From Caenorhabditis remanei (taxonomy: Eukaryota > Nematoda > Chromadorea > Rhabditida > Rhabditidae), in NCBI RefSeq assembly GCF_010183535.1, contig NC_071328.1:16368001-16432000 (forward strand): 64,000 nucleotides of DNA, written 5' to 3'. Numbering within the stretch: the first letter of the stretch is position 1; each line of letters starts with the position of its first letter. Shown here in pieces: positions 23,020 to 38,100 of the stretch. The position numbers and the translations under genes were made by a program. The notes beneath the pieces were generated by a model. The model saw only the letters and a list, made by a program, of their open reading frames with translations, did no database searches and was not told the DNA's origin.

Positions 23020-23164
23020 GTGAGTAACGGGGGACTATGACTTCAAAATTATAAAAATTCTGAAAATTTATTAACTAAATTAGGTAAAGAAGTAGGAAGA
23101 ACAAAATTATACAAAATTAAATTAAAATTAAAAGAATAAAATTAATAAAATTATAAAAATTACT

Positions 23165-26100
23165 TGAGTTGATTAGGCACAGGGGTTGGAGTATCATGAG
23201 ACGGACTGCATTCGCGGTCATCATCATGCCTTCTCCTTAAAATTATTAAAATTACTTGAGTTGATTAGGCACAGGGGTTGGAGTATCATGAGACGGACTG
23301 CATTCGCGGTCATCATCATGCCTTCTCCTTAAAATTATTAAAATTACTTGAGTTCATTAGGCACAGGAGTTGGAGTATCATGAGACGGACTGCATTCGCG
23401 GTCATCATCATGCCTTCTCCTTAAAATTATTAAAATTACTTGAGTTCATTAGGCACAGGAGTTGGAGTATCATGAGACGGACTGCATTCGCGGTCATCAT
23501 CATGCCTTCTCCTTAAAATTATTAAAATTACTTGAGTTCATTAGGCACAGGAGTTGGAGTACCATGAGACGGACTGCATTCGCGGTCATCATCATGCCTT
23601 CTCCTTAAAATTATTAAAATTACTTGAGTTCATTAGGCACAGGAGTTGGAGTATCGTGAGACGGACTGCATTCGCGGTCATCATCATGCCTTCTCCTTAA
23701 AATTATTAAAATTACTTGAGTTCATTAGGCACAGGAGTTGGAGTATCATGAGACGGACTGCATTCGCGGTCATCATCATGCCTTCTCCTTAAAATTATTA
23801 AAATTACTTGAGTTCATTAGGCACAGGAGTTGGAGTACCATGAGACGGACTGCATTCGCGGTCATCATCATGCCTTCTCCTTAAAACTATTAAAATTACT
23901 TGAGTTCATTAGGCACAGGAGTTGGAGTATCATGAGACAGACTGCATTCGCGGTCATCATCATGCCTTCTCCTTAAAACTATTAAAATTACTTGAGTTCA
24001 TTAGGCACAGGAGTTGGAGTACCATGAGACGGACTGCATTCGCGGTCATCATCATGCCTTCTCCTTAAAATTATTAAAATTACTTGAGTTCATTAGGCAC
24101 AGGAGTTGGAGTACCATGAGACGGACTGCATTCGCGGTCATCATCATGCCTTCTCCTTAAAACTATTAAAATTACTTGAGTTCATTAGGCACAGGAGTTG
24201 GAGTATCATGAGACAGACTGCATTCGCGGTCATCATCATGCCTTCTCCTTAAAACTATTAAAATTACTTGAGTTCATTAGGCACAGGAGTTGGAGTATCA
24301 TGAGACGGACTGCATTCGCGGTCATCATCATGCCTTCTCCTTAAAATTATTAAAATTACTTGAGTTCATTAGGCACAGGAGTTGGAGTACCATGAGACGG
24401 ACTGCATTCGCGGTCATCATCATGCCTTCTCCTTAAAACTATTAAAATTACTTGAGTTCATTAGGCACAGGAGTTGGAGTATCATGAGACGGACTGCATT
24501 CGCGGTCATCATCATGCCTTCTCCTTAAAATTATTAAAATTACTTGAGTTCATTAGGCACAGGAGTTGGAGTACCATGAGACGGACTGCATTCGCGGTCA
24601 TCATCATGCCTTCTCCTTAAAATTATTAAAATTACTTGAGTTCATTAGGCACAGGAGTTGGAGTATCGTGAGACGGACTGCATTCGCGGTCATCATCATG
24701 CCTTCTCCTTAAAATTATTAAAATTACTTGAGTTCATTAGGCACAGGAGTTGGAGTATCATGAGACGGACTGCATTCGCGGTCATCATCATGCCTTCTCC
24801 TTAAAATTATTAAAATTACTTGAGTTCATTAGGCACAGGAGTTGGAGTACCATGAGACGGACTGCATTCGCGGTCATCATCATGCCTTCTCCTTAAAACT
24901 ATTAAAATTACTTGAGTTCATTAGGCACAGGAGTTGGAGTATCATGAGACAGACTGCATTCGCGGTCATCATCATGCCTTCTCCTTAAAATTATTAAAAT
25001 TACTTGAGTTCATTAGGCACAGGAGTTGGAGTACCATGAGACGGACTGCATTCGCGGTCATCATCATGCCTTCTCCTTGAAATTATTAAAATTACTTGAG
25101 TTCATTAGGCACAGGAGTTGGAGTATCATGAGACGGACTGCATTCGCGGTCATCATCATGCCTTCTCCTTAAAATTATTAAAATTACTTGAGTTCATTAG
25201 GCACAGGAGTTGGAGTACCATGAGACGGACTGCATTCGCGGTCATCATCATGCCTTCTTCTTAAAATTATTAAAATTACTTGAGTTCATTAGGCACAGGA
25301 GTTGGAGTACCATGAGACGGACTGCATTCGCGGTCATCATCATGCCTTCTCCTTAAAATTATCAAAATTACTTGAGTTCATTAGGCACAGGAGTTGGAGT
25401 ACCATGAGACGGACTGCATTCGCGGTCATCATCATGCCTTCTCCTTAAAATTATTAAAATTACTTGAGTTCATTAGGCACAGGAGTTGGAGTACCATGAG
25501 ACGGACTGCATTCGCGGTCATCATCATGCCTTCTCCTTAAAATTATTAAAATTATTAAAATTACTTGAGTTCATTAGGCACAGGAGTTGGAGTATCATGA
25601 GACGGACTGCATTCGCGGTCATCATCATGCCTTCTCCTTAAAATTATTAAAATTACTTGAGTTCATTAGGCACAGGAGTTGGAGTACCATGAGACGGACT
25701 GCATTCGCGGTCATCATCATGCCTTCTCCTTAAAACAATTAAAATTATTAAAATTACTTGAGTTCATTAGGCACAGGAGTTGGAGTACCATGAGACGGAC
25801 TGCATTCGCGGTCATCATCATGCCTTCTCCTTAAAATTATTAAAATTATTAAAATTACTTGAGTTCATTAGGCACAGGAGTTGGAGTACCATGAGACGGA
25901 CTGCATTCGCGGTCATCATCATGCCTTCTCCTTAAAATTATTAAAATTACTTGAGTTCATTAGGCACAGGAGTTGGAGTACCATGAGACGGACTGCATTC
26001 GCGGTCATCATCATGCCTTCTCCTTAAAACAATTAAAATTATTAAAATTACTTGAGTTCATTAGGCACAGGAGTTGGAGTATCATGAGACGGACTGCATT

Positions 26101-29100
26101 CGCGGTCATCATCATGCCTTCTCCTTAAAACAATTAAAATTATTAAAATTACTTGAGTTCATTAGGCACAGGAGTTGGAGTACCATGAGACGGACTGCAT
26201 TCGCGGTCATCATCATGCCTTCTCCTTAAAACAATTAAAATTATTAAAATTACTTGAGTTCATTAGGCACAGGAGTTGGAGTATCATGAGACGGACTGCA
26301 TTCGCGGTCATCATCATGCCTTCTCCTTAAAACAATTAAAATTATTAAAATTACTTGAGTTCATTAGGCACAGGAGTTGGAGTACCATGAGACGGACTGC
26401 ATTCGCGGTCATCATCATGCCTTCTCCTTAAAATTCTAAAAATTCTATAAATTAAATTAAGTTTATTAGGCACAGGAGTTGGAGTACCGTGAGACGGACT
26501 GCATTCGCGGTCATCATCATGCCTTCTCCTTAAAATTATTAAAATTACTTGAGTTCATTAGGCACAGGAGTTGAAGTATCATGAGACGGACTGCATTCGC
26601 GGTCATCATCATGCCTTCTCCTTAAAATTCTAAAAATTCTATAAATTAAATTAAGTTTATTAGGCACAGGAGTTGGAGTACCATGAGACGGACTGCATTC
26701 GCGGTCATCATCATGCCTTCTCCTTAAAATTCTAAAAATTCTATAAATTAAATTAAGTTTATTAGGCACAGGAGTTGGAGTACCGTGAGACGGACTGCAT
26801 TCGCGGTCATCATCATGCCTTCTCCTTAAAATTATTAAAATTACTTGAGTTCATTAGGCACAGGAGTTGAAGTATCATGAGACGGACTGCATTCGCGGTC
26901 ATCATCATGCCTTCTCCTTAAAATTCTAAAAATTCTATAAATTAAATTAAGTTTATTAGGCACAGGAGTTGGAGTACCGTGAGACGGACTGCATTCGCGG
27001 TCATCATCATGCCTTCTCCTTAAAATTATTAAAATTACTTGAGTTCATTAGGCACAGGAGTTGGAGTACCATGAGACGGACTGCATTCGCGGTCATCATC
27101 ATGCCTTCTCCTTAAAATTCTAAAAATTCTATAAATTAAATTAAGTTTATTAGGCACAGGAGTTGGAGTACCGTGAGACGGACTGCATTCGCGGTCATCA
27201 TCATGCCTTCTCCTTAAAATTATTAAAATTACTTGAGTTCATTAGGCACAGGAGTTGAAGTATCATGAGACGGACTGCATTCGCGGTCATCATCATGCCT
27301 TCTCCTTAAAATTCTAAAAATTCTATAAATTAAATTAAGTTTATTAGGCACAGGAGTTGGAGTACCGTGAGACGGACTGCATTCGCGGTCATCATCATGC
27401 CTTCTCCTTAAAATTATTAAAATTACTTGAGTTCATTAGGCACAGGAGTTGGAGTACCATGAGACGGACTGCATTCGCGGTCATCATCATGCCTTCTCCT
27501 TAAAATTCTAAAAATTCTATAAATTAAATTAAGTTTATTAGGCACAGGAGTTGGAGTACCGTGAGACGGACTGCATTCGCGGTCATCATCATGCCTTCTC
27601 CTTAAAATTATTAAAATTACTTGAGTTCATTAGGCACAGGAGTTGAAGTATCATGAGACGGACTGCATTCGCGGTCATCATCATGCCTTCTCCTTAAAAT
27701 TCTAAAAATTCTATAAATTAAATTAAGTTTATTAGGCACAGGAGTTGGAGTACCATGAGACGGACTGCATTCGCGGTCATCATCATGCCTTCTCCTTAAA
27801 ATTATCAAAATTACTTGAGTTCATTAGGCACAGGAGTTGGAGTACCGTGAGACGGACTGCATTCGCGGTCATCATCATGCCTTCTCCTTAAAATTCTAAA
27901 AATTCTATAAATTAAATTAAGTTTATTAGACACAGGAGTTGGAGTACCGTGAGACGGACTGCATTCGCGGTCATCATCATGCCTTCTCCTTAAAATTATT
28001 AAAATTACTTGAGTTCATTAGGCACAGGAGTTGAAGTATCATGAGACGGACTGCATTCGCGGTCATCATCATGCCTTCTCCTTAAAATTCTAAAAATTCT
28101 ATAAATTAAATTAAGTTTATTAGGCACAGGAGTTGGAGTACCGTGAGACGGACTGCATTCGCGGTCATCATCATGCCTTCTCCTTAAAATTATTAAAATT
28201 ACTTGAGTTCATTAGGCACAGGAGTTGGAGTACCATGAGACGGACTGCATTCGCGGTCATCATCATGCCTTCTCCTTAAAATTATCAAAATTACTTGAGT
28301 TCATTAGGCACAGGAGTTGGAGTACCGTGAGACGGACTGCATTCGCGGTCATCATCATGCCTTCTCCTTAAAATTATTAAAATTCTATAAATTAAATTAA
28401 GTTTATTAGGCACAGGAGTTGGAGTACCATGAGACGGACTGCATTCGCGGTCATCATCATGCCTTCTCCTTAAAATTATTAAAATTACTTGAGTTCATTA
28501 GGCACAGGAGTTGGAGTATCATGAGACGGACTGCATTCGCGGTCATCATCATGCCTTCTCCTTAAAATTATTAAAATTACTTGAGTTCATTAGGCACAGG
28601 AGTTGGAGTACCATGAGACGGACTGCATTCGCGGTCATCATCATGCCTTCTCCTTAAAATTATCAAAATTACTTGAGTTCATTAGGCACAGGAGTTGGAG
28701 TACCGTGAGACGGACTGCATTCGCGGTCATCATCATGCCTTCTCCTTAAAATTATTAAAATTCTATAAATTAAATTAAGTTTATTAGGCACAGGAGTTGG
28801 AGTACCATGAGACGGACTGCATTCGCGGTCATCATCATGCCTTCTCCTTAAAATTATTAAAATTACTTGAGTTCATTAGGCACAGGAGTTGGAGTACCAT
28901 GAGACGGACTGCATTCGCGGTCATCATCATGCCTTCTCCTTAAAATTATTAAAATTACTTGAGTTTATTAGGCACAGGAGTTGGAGTACCATGAGACGGA
29001 CTGCATTCGCGGTCATCATCATGCCTTCTCCTTAAAATTATTAAAATTACTTGAGTTCATTAGGCACAGGAGTTGGAGTACCATGAGACGGACTGCATTC

Positions 29101-32100
29101 GCGGTCATCATCATGCCTTCTCCTTAAAATTATTAAAATTACTTGAGTTCATTAGGCACAGGAGTTGGAGTACCATGAGACGGACTGCATTCGCGGTCAT
29201 CATCATGCCTTCTCCTTAAAATTATTAAAATTACTTGAGTTTATTAGGCACAGGAGTTGGAGTACCATGAGACGGACTGCATTCGCGGTCATCATCATGC
29301 CTTCTCCTTAAAATTATTAAAATTACTTGAGTTCATTAGGCACAGGAGTTGGAGTATCATGAGACGGACTGCATTCGCGGTCATCATCATGCCTTCTCCT
29401 TAAAATTATTAAAATTACTTGAGTTCATTAGGCACAGGAGTTGGAGTACCATGAGACGGACTGCATTCGCGGTCATCATCATGCCTTCTCCTTAAAATTA
29501 TTAAAATTACTTGAGTTCATTAGGCACAGGAGTTGGAGTACCTTGAGACGGACTGCATTCGCGGTCATCATCATGCCTTCTCCTTAAAATTATTAAAATT
29601 ACTTGAGTTTATTAGGCACAGGAGTTGGAGTACCATGAGACGGACTGCATTCGCGGTCATCATCATGCCTTCTCCTTAAAATTATTAAAATTACTTGAGT
29701 TCATTAGGCACAGGAGTTGGAGTATCATGAGACGGACTGCATTCGCGGTCATCATCATGCCTTCTCCTTAAAATTATTAAAATTACTTGAGTTCATTAGG
29801 CACAGGAGTTGGAGTATCATGAGACGGACTGCATTCGCGGTCATCATCATGCCTTCTCCTTAAAATTATTAAAATTACTTGAGTTCATTAGGCACAGGAG
29901 TTGGAGTACCTTGAGACGGACTGCATTCGCGGTCATCATCATGCCTTCTCCTTAAAATTATTAAAATTACTTGAGTTCATTAGGCACAGGAGTTGGAGTA
30001 CCTTGAGACGGACTGCATTCGCGGTCATCATCATGCCTTCTCCTTAAAATTATTAAAATTACTTGAGTTCATTAGGCACAGGAGTTGGAGTACCGTGAGA
30101 CGGACTGCATTCGCGGTCATCATCATGCCTTCTCCTTAAAATTATTAAAATTACTTGAGTTCATTAGGCACAGGAGTTGGAGTACCTTGAGACGGACTGC
30201 ATTCGCGGTCATCATCATGCCTTCTCCTTAAAATTATTAAAATTACTTGAGTTCATTAGGCACAGGAGTTGGAGTACCTTGAGACGGACTGCATTCGCGG
30301 TCATCATCATGCCTTCTCCTTAAAATTATTAAAATTACTTGAGTTTATTAGGCACAGGAGTTGGAGTACCATGAGACGGACTGCATTCGCGGTCATCATC
30401 ATGCCTTCTCCTTAAAATTATTAAAATTACTTGAGTTCATTAGGCACAGGAGTTGGAGTATCATGAGACGGACTGCATTCGCGGTCATCATCATGCCTTC
30501 TCCTTAAAATTATTAAAATTACTTGAGTTCATTAGGCACAGGAGTTGGAGTACCATGAGACGGACTGCATTCGCGGTCATCATCATGCCTTCTCCTTAAA
30601 ATTATTAAAATTACTTGAGTTCATTAGGCACAGGAGTTGGAGTACCATGAGACGGACTGCATTCGCGGTCATCATCATGCCTTCTCCTTAAAATTATTAA
30701 AATTACTTGAGTTTATTAGGCACAGGAGTTGGAGTACCATGAGACGGACTGCATTCGCGGTCATCATCATGCCTTCTCCTTAAAATTATTAAAATTACTT
30801 GAGTTCATTAGGCACAGGAGTTGGAGTATCATGAGACGGACTGCATTCGCGGTCATCATCATGCCTTCTCCTTAAAATTATTAAAATTACTTGAGTTCAT
30901 TAGGCACAGGAGTTGGAGTACCATGAGACGGACTGCATTCGCGGTCATCATCATGCCTTCTCCTTAAAATTATTAAAATTACTTGAGTTCATTAGGCACA
31001 GGAGTTGGAGTACCTTGAGACGGACTGCATTCGCGGTCATCATCATGCCTTCTCCTTAAAATTATTAAAATTACTTGAGTTTATTAGGCACAGGAGTTGG
31101 AGTACCATGAGACGGACTGCATTCGCGGTCATCATCATGCCTTCTCCTTAAAATTATTAAAATTACTTGAGTTCATTAGGCACAGGAGTTGGAGTATCAT
31201 GAGACGGACTGCATTCGCGGTCATCATCATGCCTTCTCCTTAAAATTATTAAAATTACTTGAGTTCATTAGGCACAGGAGTTGGAGTATCATGAGACGGA
31301 CTGCATTCGCGGTCATCATCATGCCTTCTCCTTAAAATTATTAAAATTACTTGAGTTCATTAGGCACAGGAGTTGGAGTACCTTGAGACGGACTGCATTC
31401 GCGGTCATCATCATGCCTTCTCCTTAAAATTATTAAAATTACTTGAGTTCATTAGGCACAGGAGTTGGAGTACCTTGAGACGGACTGCATTCGCGGTCAT
31501 CATCATGCCTTCTCCTTAAAATTATTAAAATTACTTGAGTTCATTAGGCACAGGAGTTGGAGTACCGTGAGACGGACTGCATTCGCGGTCATCATCATGC
31601 CTTCTCCTTAAAATTATTAAAATTACTTGAGTTCATTAGGCACAGGAGTTGGAGTACCTTGAGACGGACTGCATTCGCGGTCATCATCATGCCTTCTCCT
31701 TAAAATTATTAAAATTACTTGAGTTCATTAGGCACAGGAGTTGGAGTACCATGAGACGGACTGCATTCGCGGTCATCATCATGCCTTCTCCTTAAAATTA
31801 TTAAAATTACTTGAGTTTATTAGGCACAGGAGTTGGAGTACCATGAGACGGACTGCATTCGCGGTCATCATCATGCCTTCTCCTTAAAATTATTAAAATT
31901 ACTTGAGTTCATTAGGCACAGGAGTTGGAGTATCATGAGACGGACTGCATTCGCGGTCATCATCATGCCTTCTCCTTAAAATTATTAAAATTACTTGAGT
32001 TCATTAGGCACAGGAGTTGGAGTACCATGAGACGGACTGCATTCGCGGTCATCATCATGCCTTCTCCTTAAAATTATTAAAATTACTTGAGTTCATTAGG

Positions 32101-35100
32101 CACAGGAGTTGGAGTACCTTGAGACGGACTGCATTCGCGGTCATCATCATGCCTTCTCCTTAAAATTATTAAAATTACTTGAGTTTATTAGGCACAGGAG
32201 TTGGAGTACCATGAGACGGACTGCATTCGCGGTCATCATCATGCCTTCTCCTTAAAATTATTAAAATTACTTGAGTTCATTAGGCACAGGAGTTGGAGTA
32301 TCATGAGACGGACTGCATTCGCGGTCATCATCATGCCTTCTCCTTAAAATTATTAAAATTACTTGAGTTCATTAGGCACAGGAGTTGGAGTACCATGAGA
32401 CGGACTGCATTCGCGGTCATCATCATGCCTTCTCCTTAAAATTATCAAAATTACTTGAGTTCATTAGGCACAGGAGTTGGAGTACCTTGAGACGGACTGC
32501 ATTCGCGGTCATCATCATGCCTTCTCCTTAAAATTATCAAAATTACTTGAGTTCATTAGGCACAGGAGTTGGAGTACCTTGAGACGGACTGCATTCGCGG
32601 TCATCATCATGCCTTCTCCTTAAAATTATCAAAATTACTTGAGTTCATTAGGCACAGGAGTTGGAGTACCTTGAGACGGACTGCATTCGCGGTCATCATC
32701 ATGCCTTCTCCTTAAAATTATCAAAATTACTTGAGTTCATTAGGCACAGGAGTTGGAGTACCTTGAGACGGACTGCATTCGCGGTCATCATCATGCCTTC
32801 TCCTTAAAATTATCAAAATTACTTGAGTTCATTAGGCACAGGAGTTGGAGTACCTTGAGACGGACTGCATTCGCGGTCATCATCATGCCTTCTCCTTAAA
32901 ATTATCAAAATTACTTGAGTTCATTAGGCACAGGAGTTGGAGTACCTTGAGACGGACTGCATTCGCGGTCATCATCATGCCTTCTCCTTAAAATTATCAA
33001 AATTACTTGAGTTTATTAGGCACAGGAGTTGGAGTACCATGAGACGGACTGCATTCGCGGTCATCATCATGCCTTCTCCTTAAAATTATTAAAATTACTT
33101 GAGTTCATTAGGCACAGGAGTTGGAGTATCATGAGACGGACTGCATTCGCGGTCATCATCATGCCTTCTCCTTAAAATTATTAAAATTACTTGAGTTCAT
33201 TAGGCACAGGAGTTGGAGTACCATGAGACGGACTGCATTCGCGGTCATCATCATGCCTTCTCCTTAAAATTATCAAAATTACTTGAGTTCATTAGGCACA
33301 GGAGTTGGAGTACCTTGAGACGGACTGCATTCGCGGTCATCATCATGCCTTCTCCTTAAAATTATCAAAATTACTTGAGTTCATTAGGCACAGGAGTTGG
33401 AGTACCTTGAGACGGACTGCATTCGCGGTCATCATCATGCCTTCTCCTTAAAATTATTAAAATTACTTGAGTTTATTAGGCACAGGAGTTGGAGTACCAT
33501 GAGACGGACTGCATTCGCGGTCATCATCATGCCTTCTCCTTAAAATTATTAAAATTACTTGAGTTCATTAGGCACAGGAGTTGGAGTATCATGAGACGGA
33601 CTGCATTCGCGGTCATCATCATGCCTTCTCCTTAAAATTATTAAAATTACTTGAGTTCATTAGGCACAGGAGTTGGAGTACCATGAGACGGACTGCATTC
33701 GCGGTCATCATCATGCCTTCTCCTTAAAATTATCAAAATTACTTGAGTTCATTAGGCACAGGAGTTGGAGTACCTTGAGACGGACTGCATTCGCGGTCAT
33801 CATCATGCCTTCTCCTTAAAATTATCAAAATTACTTGAGTTCATTAGGCACAGGAGTTGGAGTACCTTGAGACGGACTGCATTCGCGGTCATCATCATGC
33901 CTTCTCCTTAAAATTATCAAAATTACTTGAGTTTATTAGGCACAGGAGTTGGAGTACCATGAGACGGACTGCATTCGCGGTCATCATCATGCCTTCTCCT
34001 TAAAATTATCAAAATTACTTGAGTTCATTAGGCACAGGAGTTGGAGTACCATGAGACGGACTGCATTCGCGGTCATCATCATGCCTTCTCCTTAAAATTA
34101 TCAAAATTACTTGAGTTTATTAGGCACAGGAGTTGGAGTACCATGAGACGGACTGCATTCGCGGTCATCATCATGCCTTCTCCTTAAAATTATCAAAATT
34201 ACTTGAGTTCATTAGGCACAGGAGTTGGAGTACCTTGAGACGGACTGCATTCGCGGTCATCATCATGCCTTCTCCTTAAAATTATCAAAATTACTTGAGT
34301 TCATTAGGCACAGGAGTTGGAGTACCATGAGACGGACTGCATTCGCGGTCATCATCATGCCTTCTCCTTAAAATTATCAAAATTACTTGAGTTCATTAGG
34401 CACAGGAGTTGGAGTACCATGAGACGGACTGCATTCGCGGTCATCATCATGCCTTCTCCTTAAAATTATCAAAATTACTTGAGTTTATTAGGCACAGGAG
34501 TTGGAGTACCATGAGACGGACTGCATTCGCGGTCATCATCATGCCTTCTCCTTAAAATTATTAAAATTACTTGAGTTCATTAGGCACAGGAGTTGGAGTA
34601 TCATGAGACGGACTGCATTCGCGGTCATCATCATGCCTTCTCCTTAAAATTATTAAAATTACTTGAGTTCATTAGGCACAGGAGTTGGAGTACCTTGAGA
34701 CGGACTGCATTCGCGGTCATCATCATGCCTTCTCCTTGAAATTATTAAAATTACTTGAGTTCATTAGGCACAGGAGTTGGAGTATCATGAGACGGACTGC
34801 ATTCGCGGTCATCATCATGCCTTCTCCTTAAAATTATTAAAATTACTTGAGTTCATTAGGCACAGGAGTTGGAGTACCATGAGACGGACTGCATTCGCGG
34901 TCATCATCATGCCTTCTCCTTAAAATTATTAAAATTACTTGAGTTCATTAGGCACAGGAGTTGGAGTACCTTGAGACGGACTGCATTCGCGGTCATCATC
35001 ATGCCTTCTCCTTAAAATTATTAAAATTACTTGAGTTCATTAGGCACAGGAGTTGGAGTACCGTGAGACGGACTGCATTCGCGGTCATCATCATGCCTTC

Positions 35101-38100
35101 TCCTTAAAATTATTAAAATTACTTGAGTTTATTAGGCACAGGAGTTGGAGTACCATGAGACGGACTGCATTCGCGGTCATCATCATGCCTTCTCCTTAAA
35201 ATTATTAAAATTACTTGAGTTCATTAGGCACAGGAGTTGGAGTATCATGAGACGGACTGCATTCGCGGTCATCATCATGCCTTCTCCTTAAAATTATTAA
35301 AATTACTTGAGTTCATTAGGCACAGGAGTTGGAGTACCATGAGACGGACTGCATTCGCGGTCATCATCATGCCTTCTCCTTAAAATTATCAAAATTACTT
35401 GAGTTCATTAGGCACAGGAGTTGGAGTACCTTGAGACGGACTGCATTCGCGGTCATCATCATGCCTTCTCCTTAAAATTATCAAAATTACTTGAGTTCAT
35501 TAGGCACAGGAGTTGGAGTACCTTGAGACGGACTGCATTCGCGGTCATCATCATGCCTTCTCCTTAAAATTATCAAAATTACTTGAGTTCATTAGGCACA
35601 GGAGTTGGAGTACCTTGAGACGGACTGCATTCGCGGTCATCATCATGCCTTCTCCTTAAAATTATCAAAATTACTTGAGTTCATTAGGCACAGGAGTTGG
35701 AGTACCTTGAGACGGACTGCATTCGCGGTCATCATCATGCCTTCTCCTTAAAATTATTAAAATTACTTGAGTTCATTAGGCACAGGAGTTGGAGTACCTT
35801 GAGACGGACTGCATTCGCGGTCATCATCATGCCTTCTCCTTAAAATTATTAAAATTACTTGAGTTCATTAGGCACAGGAGTTGGAGTACCTTGAGACGGA
35901 CTGCATTCGCGGTCATCATCATGCCTTCTCCTTAAAATTATTAAAATTACTTGAGTTCATTAGGCACAGGAGTTGGAGTACCTTGAGACGGACTGCATTC
36001 GCGGTCATCATCATGCCTTCTCCTTAAAATTATTAAAATTACTTGAGTTCATTAGGCACAGGAGTTGGAGTACCTTGAGACGGACTGCATTCGCGGTCAT
36101 CATCATGCCTTCTCCTTAAAATTATTAAAATTACTTGAGTTCATTAGGCACAGGAGTTGGAGTACCATGAGACGGACTGCATTCGCGGTCATCATCATGC
36201 CTTCTCCTTAAAATTATCAAAATTACTTGAGTTCATTAGGCACAGGAGTTGGAGTACCTTGAGACGGACTGCATTCGCGGTCATCATCATGCCTTCTCCT
36301 TGAAATTATTAAAATTACTTGAGTTCATTAGGCACAGGAGTTGGAGTACCATGAGACGGACTGCATTCGCGGTCATCATCATGCCTTCTCCTTAAAATTA
36401 TTAAAATTACTTGAGTTCATTAGGCACAGGAGTTGGAGTACCTTGAGACGGACTGCATTCGCGGTCATCATCATGCCTTCTCCTTAAAATTATTAAAATT
36501 ACTTGAGTTCATTAGGCACAGGAGTTGGAGTACCGTGAGACGGACTGCATTCGCGGTCATCATCATGCCTTCTCCTTAAAATTATTAAAATTACTTGAGT
36601 TCATTAGGCACAGGAGTTGGAGTACCGTGAGGCGGACTGCATTCGCGGTCATCATCATGCCTTCTCCTTAAAATTATTAAAATTACTTGAGTTCATTAGG
36701 CACAGGAGTTGGAGTACCGTGAGACGGACTGCATTCGCGGTCATCATCATGCCTTCTCCTTAAAATTATTAAAATTACTTGAGTTCATTAGGCACAGGAG
36801 TTGGAGTACCTTGATACGGACTGCATTCGCGGTCATCATCATGCCTTCTCCTTAAAATTATTAAAATTACTTGAGTTCATTAGGCACAGGAGTTGGAGTA
36901 CCATGAGACGGACTGCATTCGCGGTCATCATCATGCCTTCTCCTTAAAATTATTAAAATTACTTGAGTTCATTAGGCACAGGAGTTGGAGTACCATGAGA
37001 CGGACTGCATTCGCGGTCATCATCATGCCTTCTCCTTAAAATTATTAAAATTACTTGAGTTCATTAGGCACAGGAGTTGGAGTACCTTGAGACGGACTGC
37101 ATTCGCGGTCATCATCATGCCTTCTCCTTAAAATTATTAAAATTACTTGAGTTCATTAGGCACAGGAGTTGGAGTACCATGAGACGGACTGCATTCGCGG
37201 TCATCATCATGCCTTCTCCTTAAAATTATTAAAATTCTATAAATTAAATTAAGTTTATTAGGGACAGGAGTTGGAGTACCGTGAGACGGACTGCATTCGC
37301 GGTCATCATCATGCCTTCTCCTTAAAATTATTAAAATTACTTGAGTTCATTAGGCACAGGAGTTGGAGTACCGTGAGACGGACTGCATTCGCGGTCATCA
37401 TCATGCCTTCTCCTTAAAATTATTAAAATTACTTGAGTTCATTAGGCACAGGAGTTGGAGTACCTTGATACGGACTGCATTCGCGGTCATCATCATGCCT
37501 TCTCCTTAAAATTATTAAAATTACTTGAGTTCATTAGGCACAGGAGTTGGAGTACCGTGAGACGGACTGCATTCGCGGTCATCATCATGCCTTCTCCTTA
37601 AAATTATTAAAATTACTTGAGTTCATTAGGCACAGGAGTTGGAGTATCATGAGACGGACTGCATTCGCGGTCATCATCATGCCTTCTCCTTAAAATTATT
37701 AAAATTACTTGAGTTCATTAGGCACAGGAGTTGGAGTACCATGAGACGGACTGCATTCGCGGTCATCATCATGCCTTCTCCTTAAAATTATTAAAATTAC
37801 TTGAGTTCATTAGGCACAGGAGTTGGAGTACCGTGAGACGGACTGCATTCGCGGTCATCATCATGCCTTCTCCTTAAAATTATTAAAATTCTATAAATTA
37901 AATTAAGTTTATTAGGGACAGGAGTTGGAGTACCGTGAGACGGACTGCATTCGCGGTCATCATCATGCCTTCTCCTTAAAACTATTAAAATTATTAAAAT
38001 TACTTGATTTCATTAGGCACAGGAGTTGGAGTATCATGAGACGGACTGCATTCGCGGTCATCATCATGCCTTCTCCTTAAAATTATTAAAATTACTTGAG

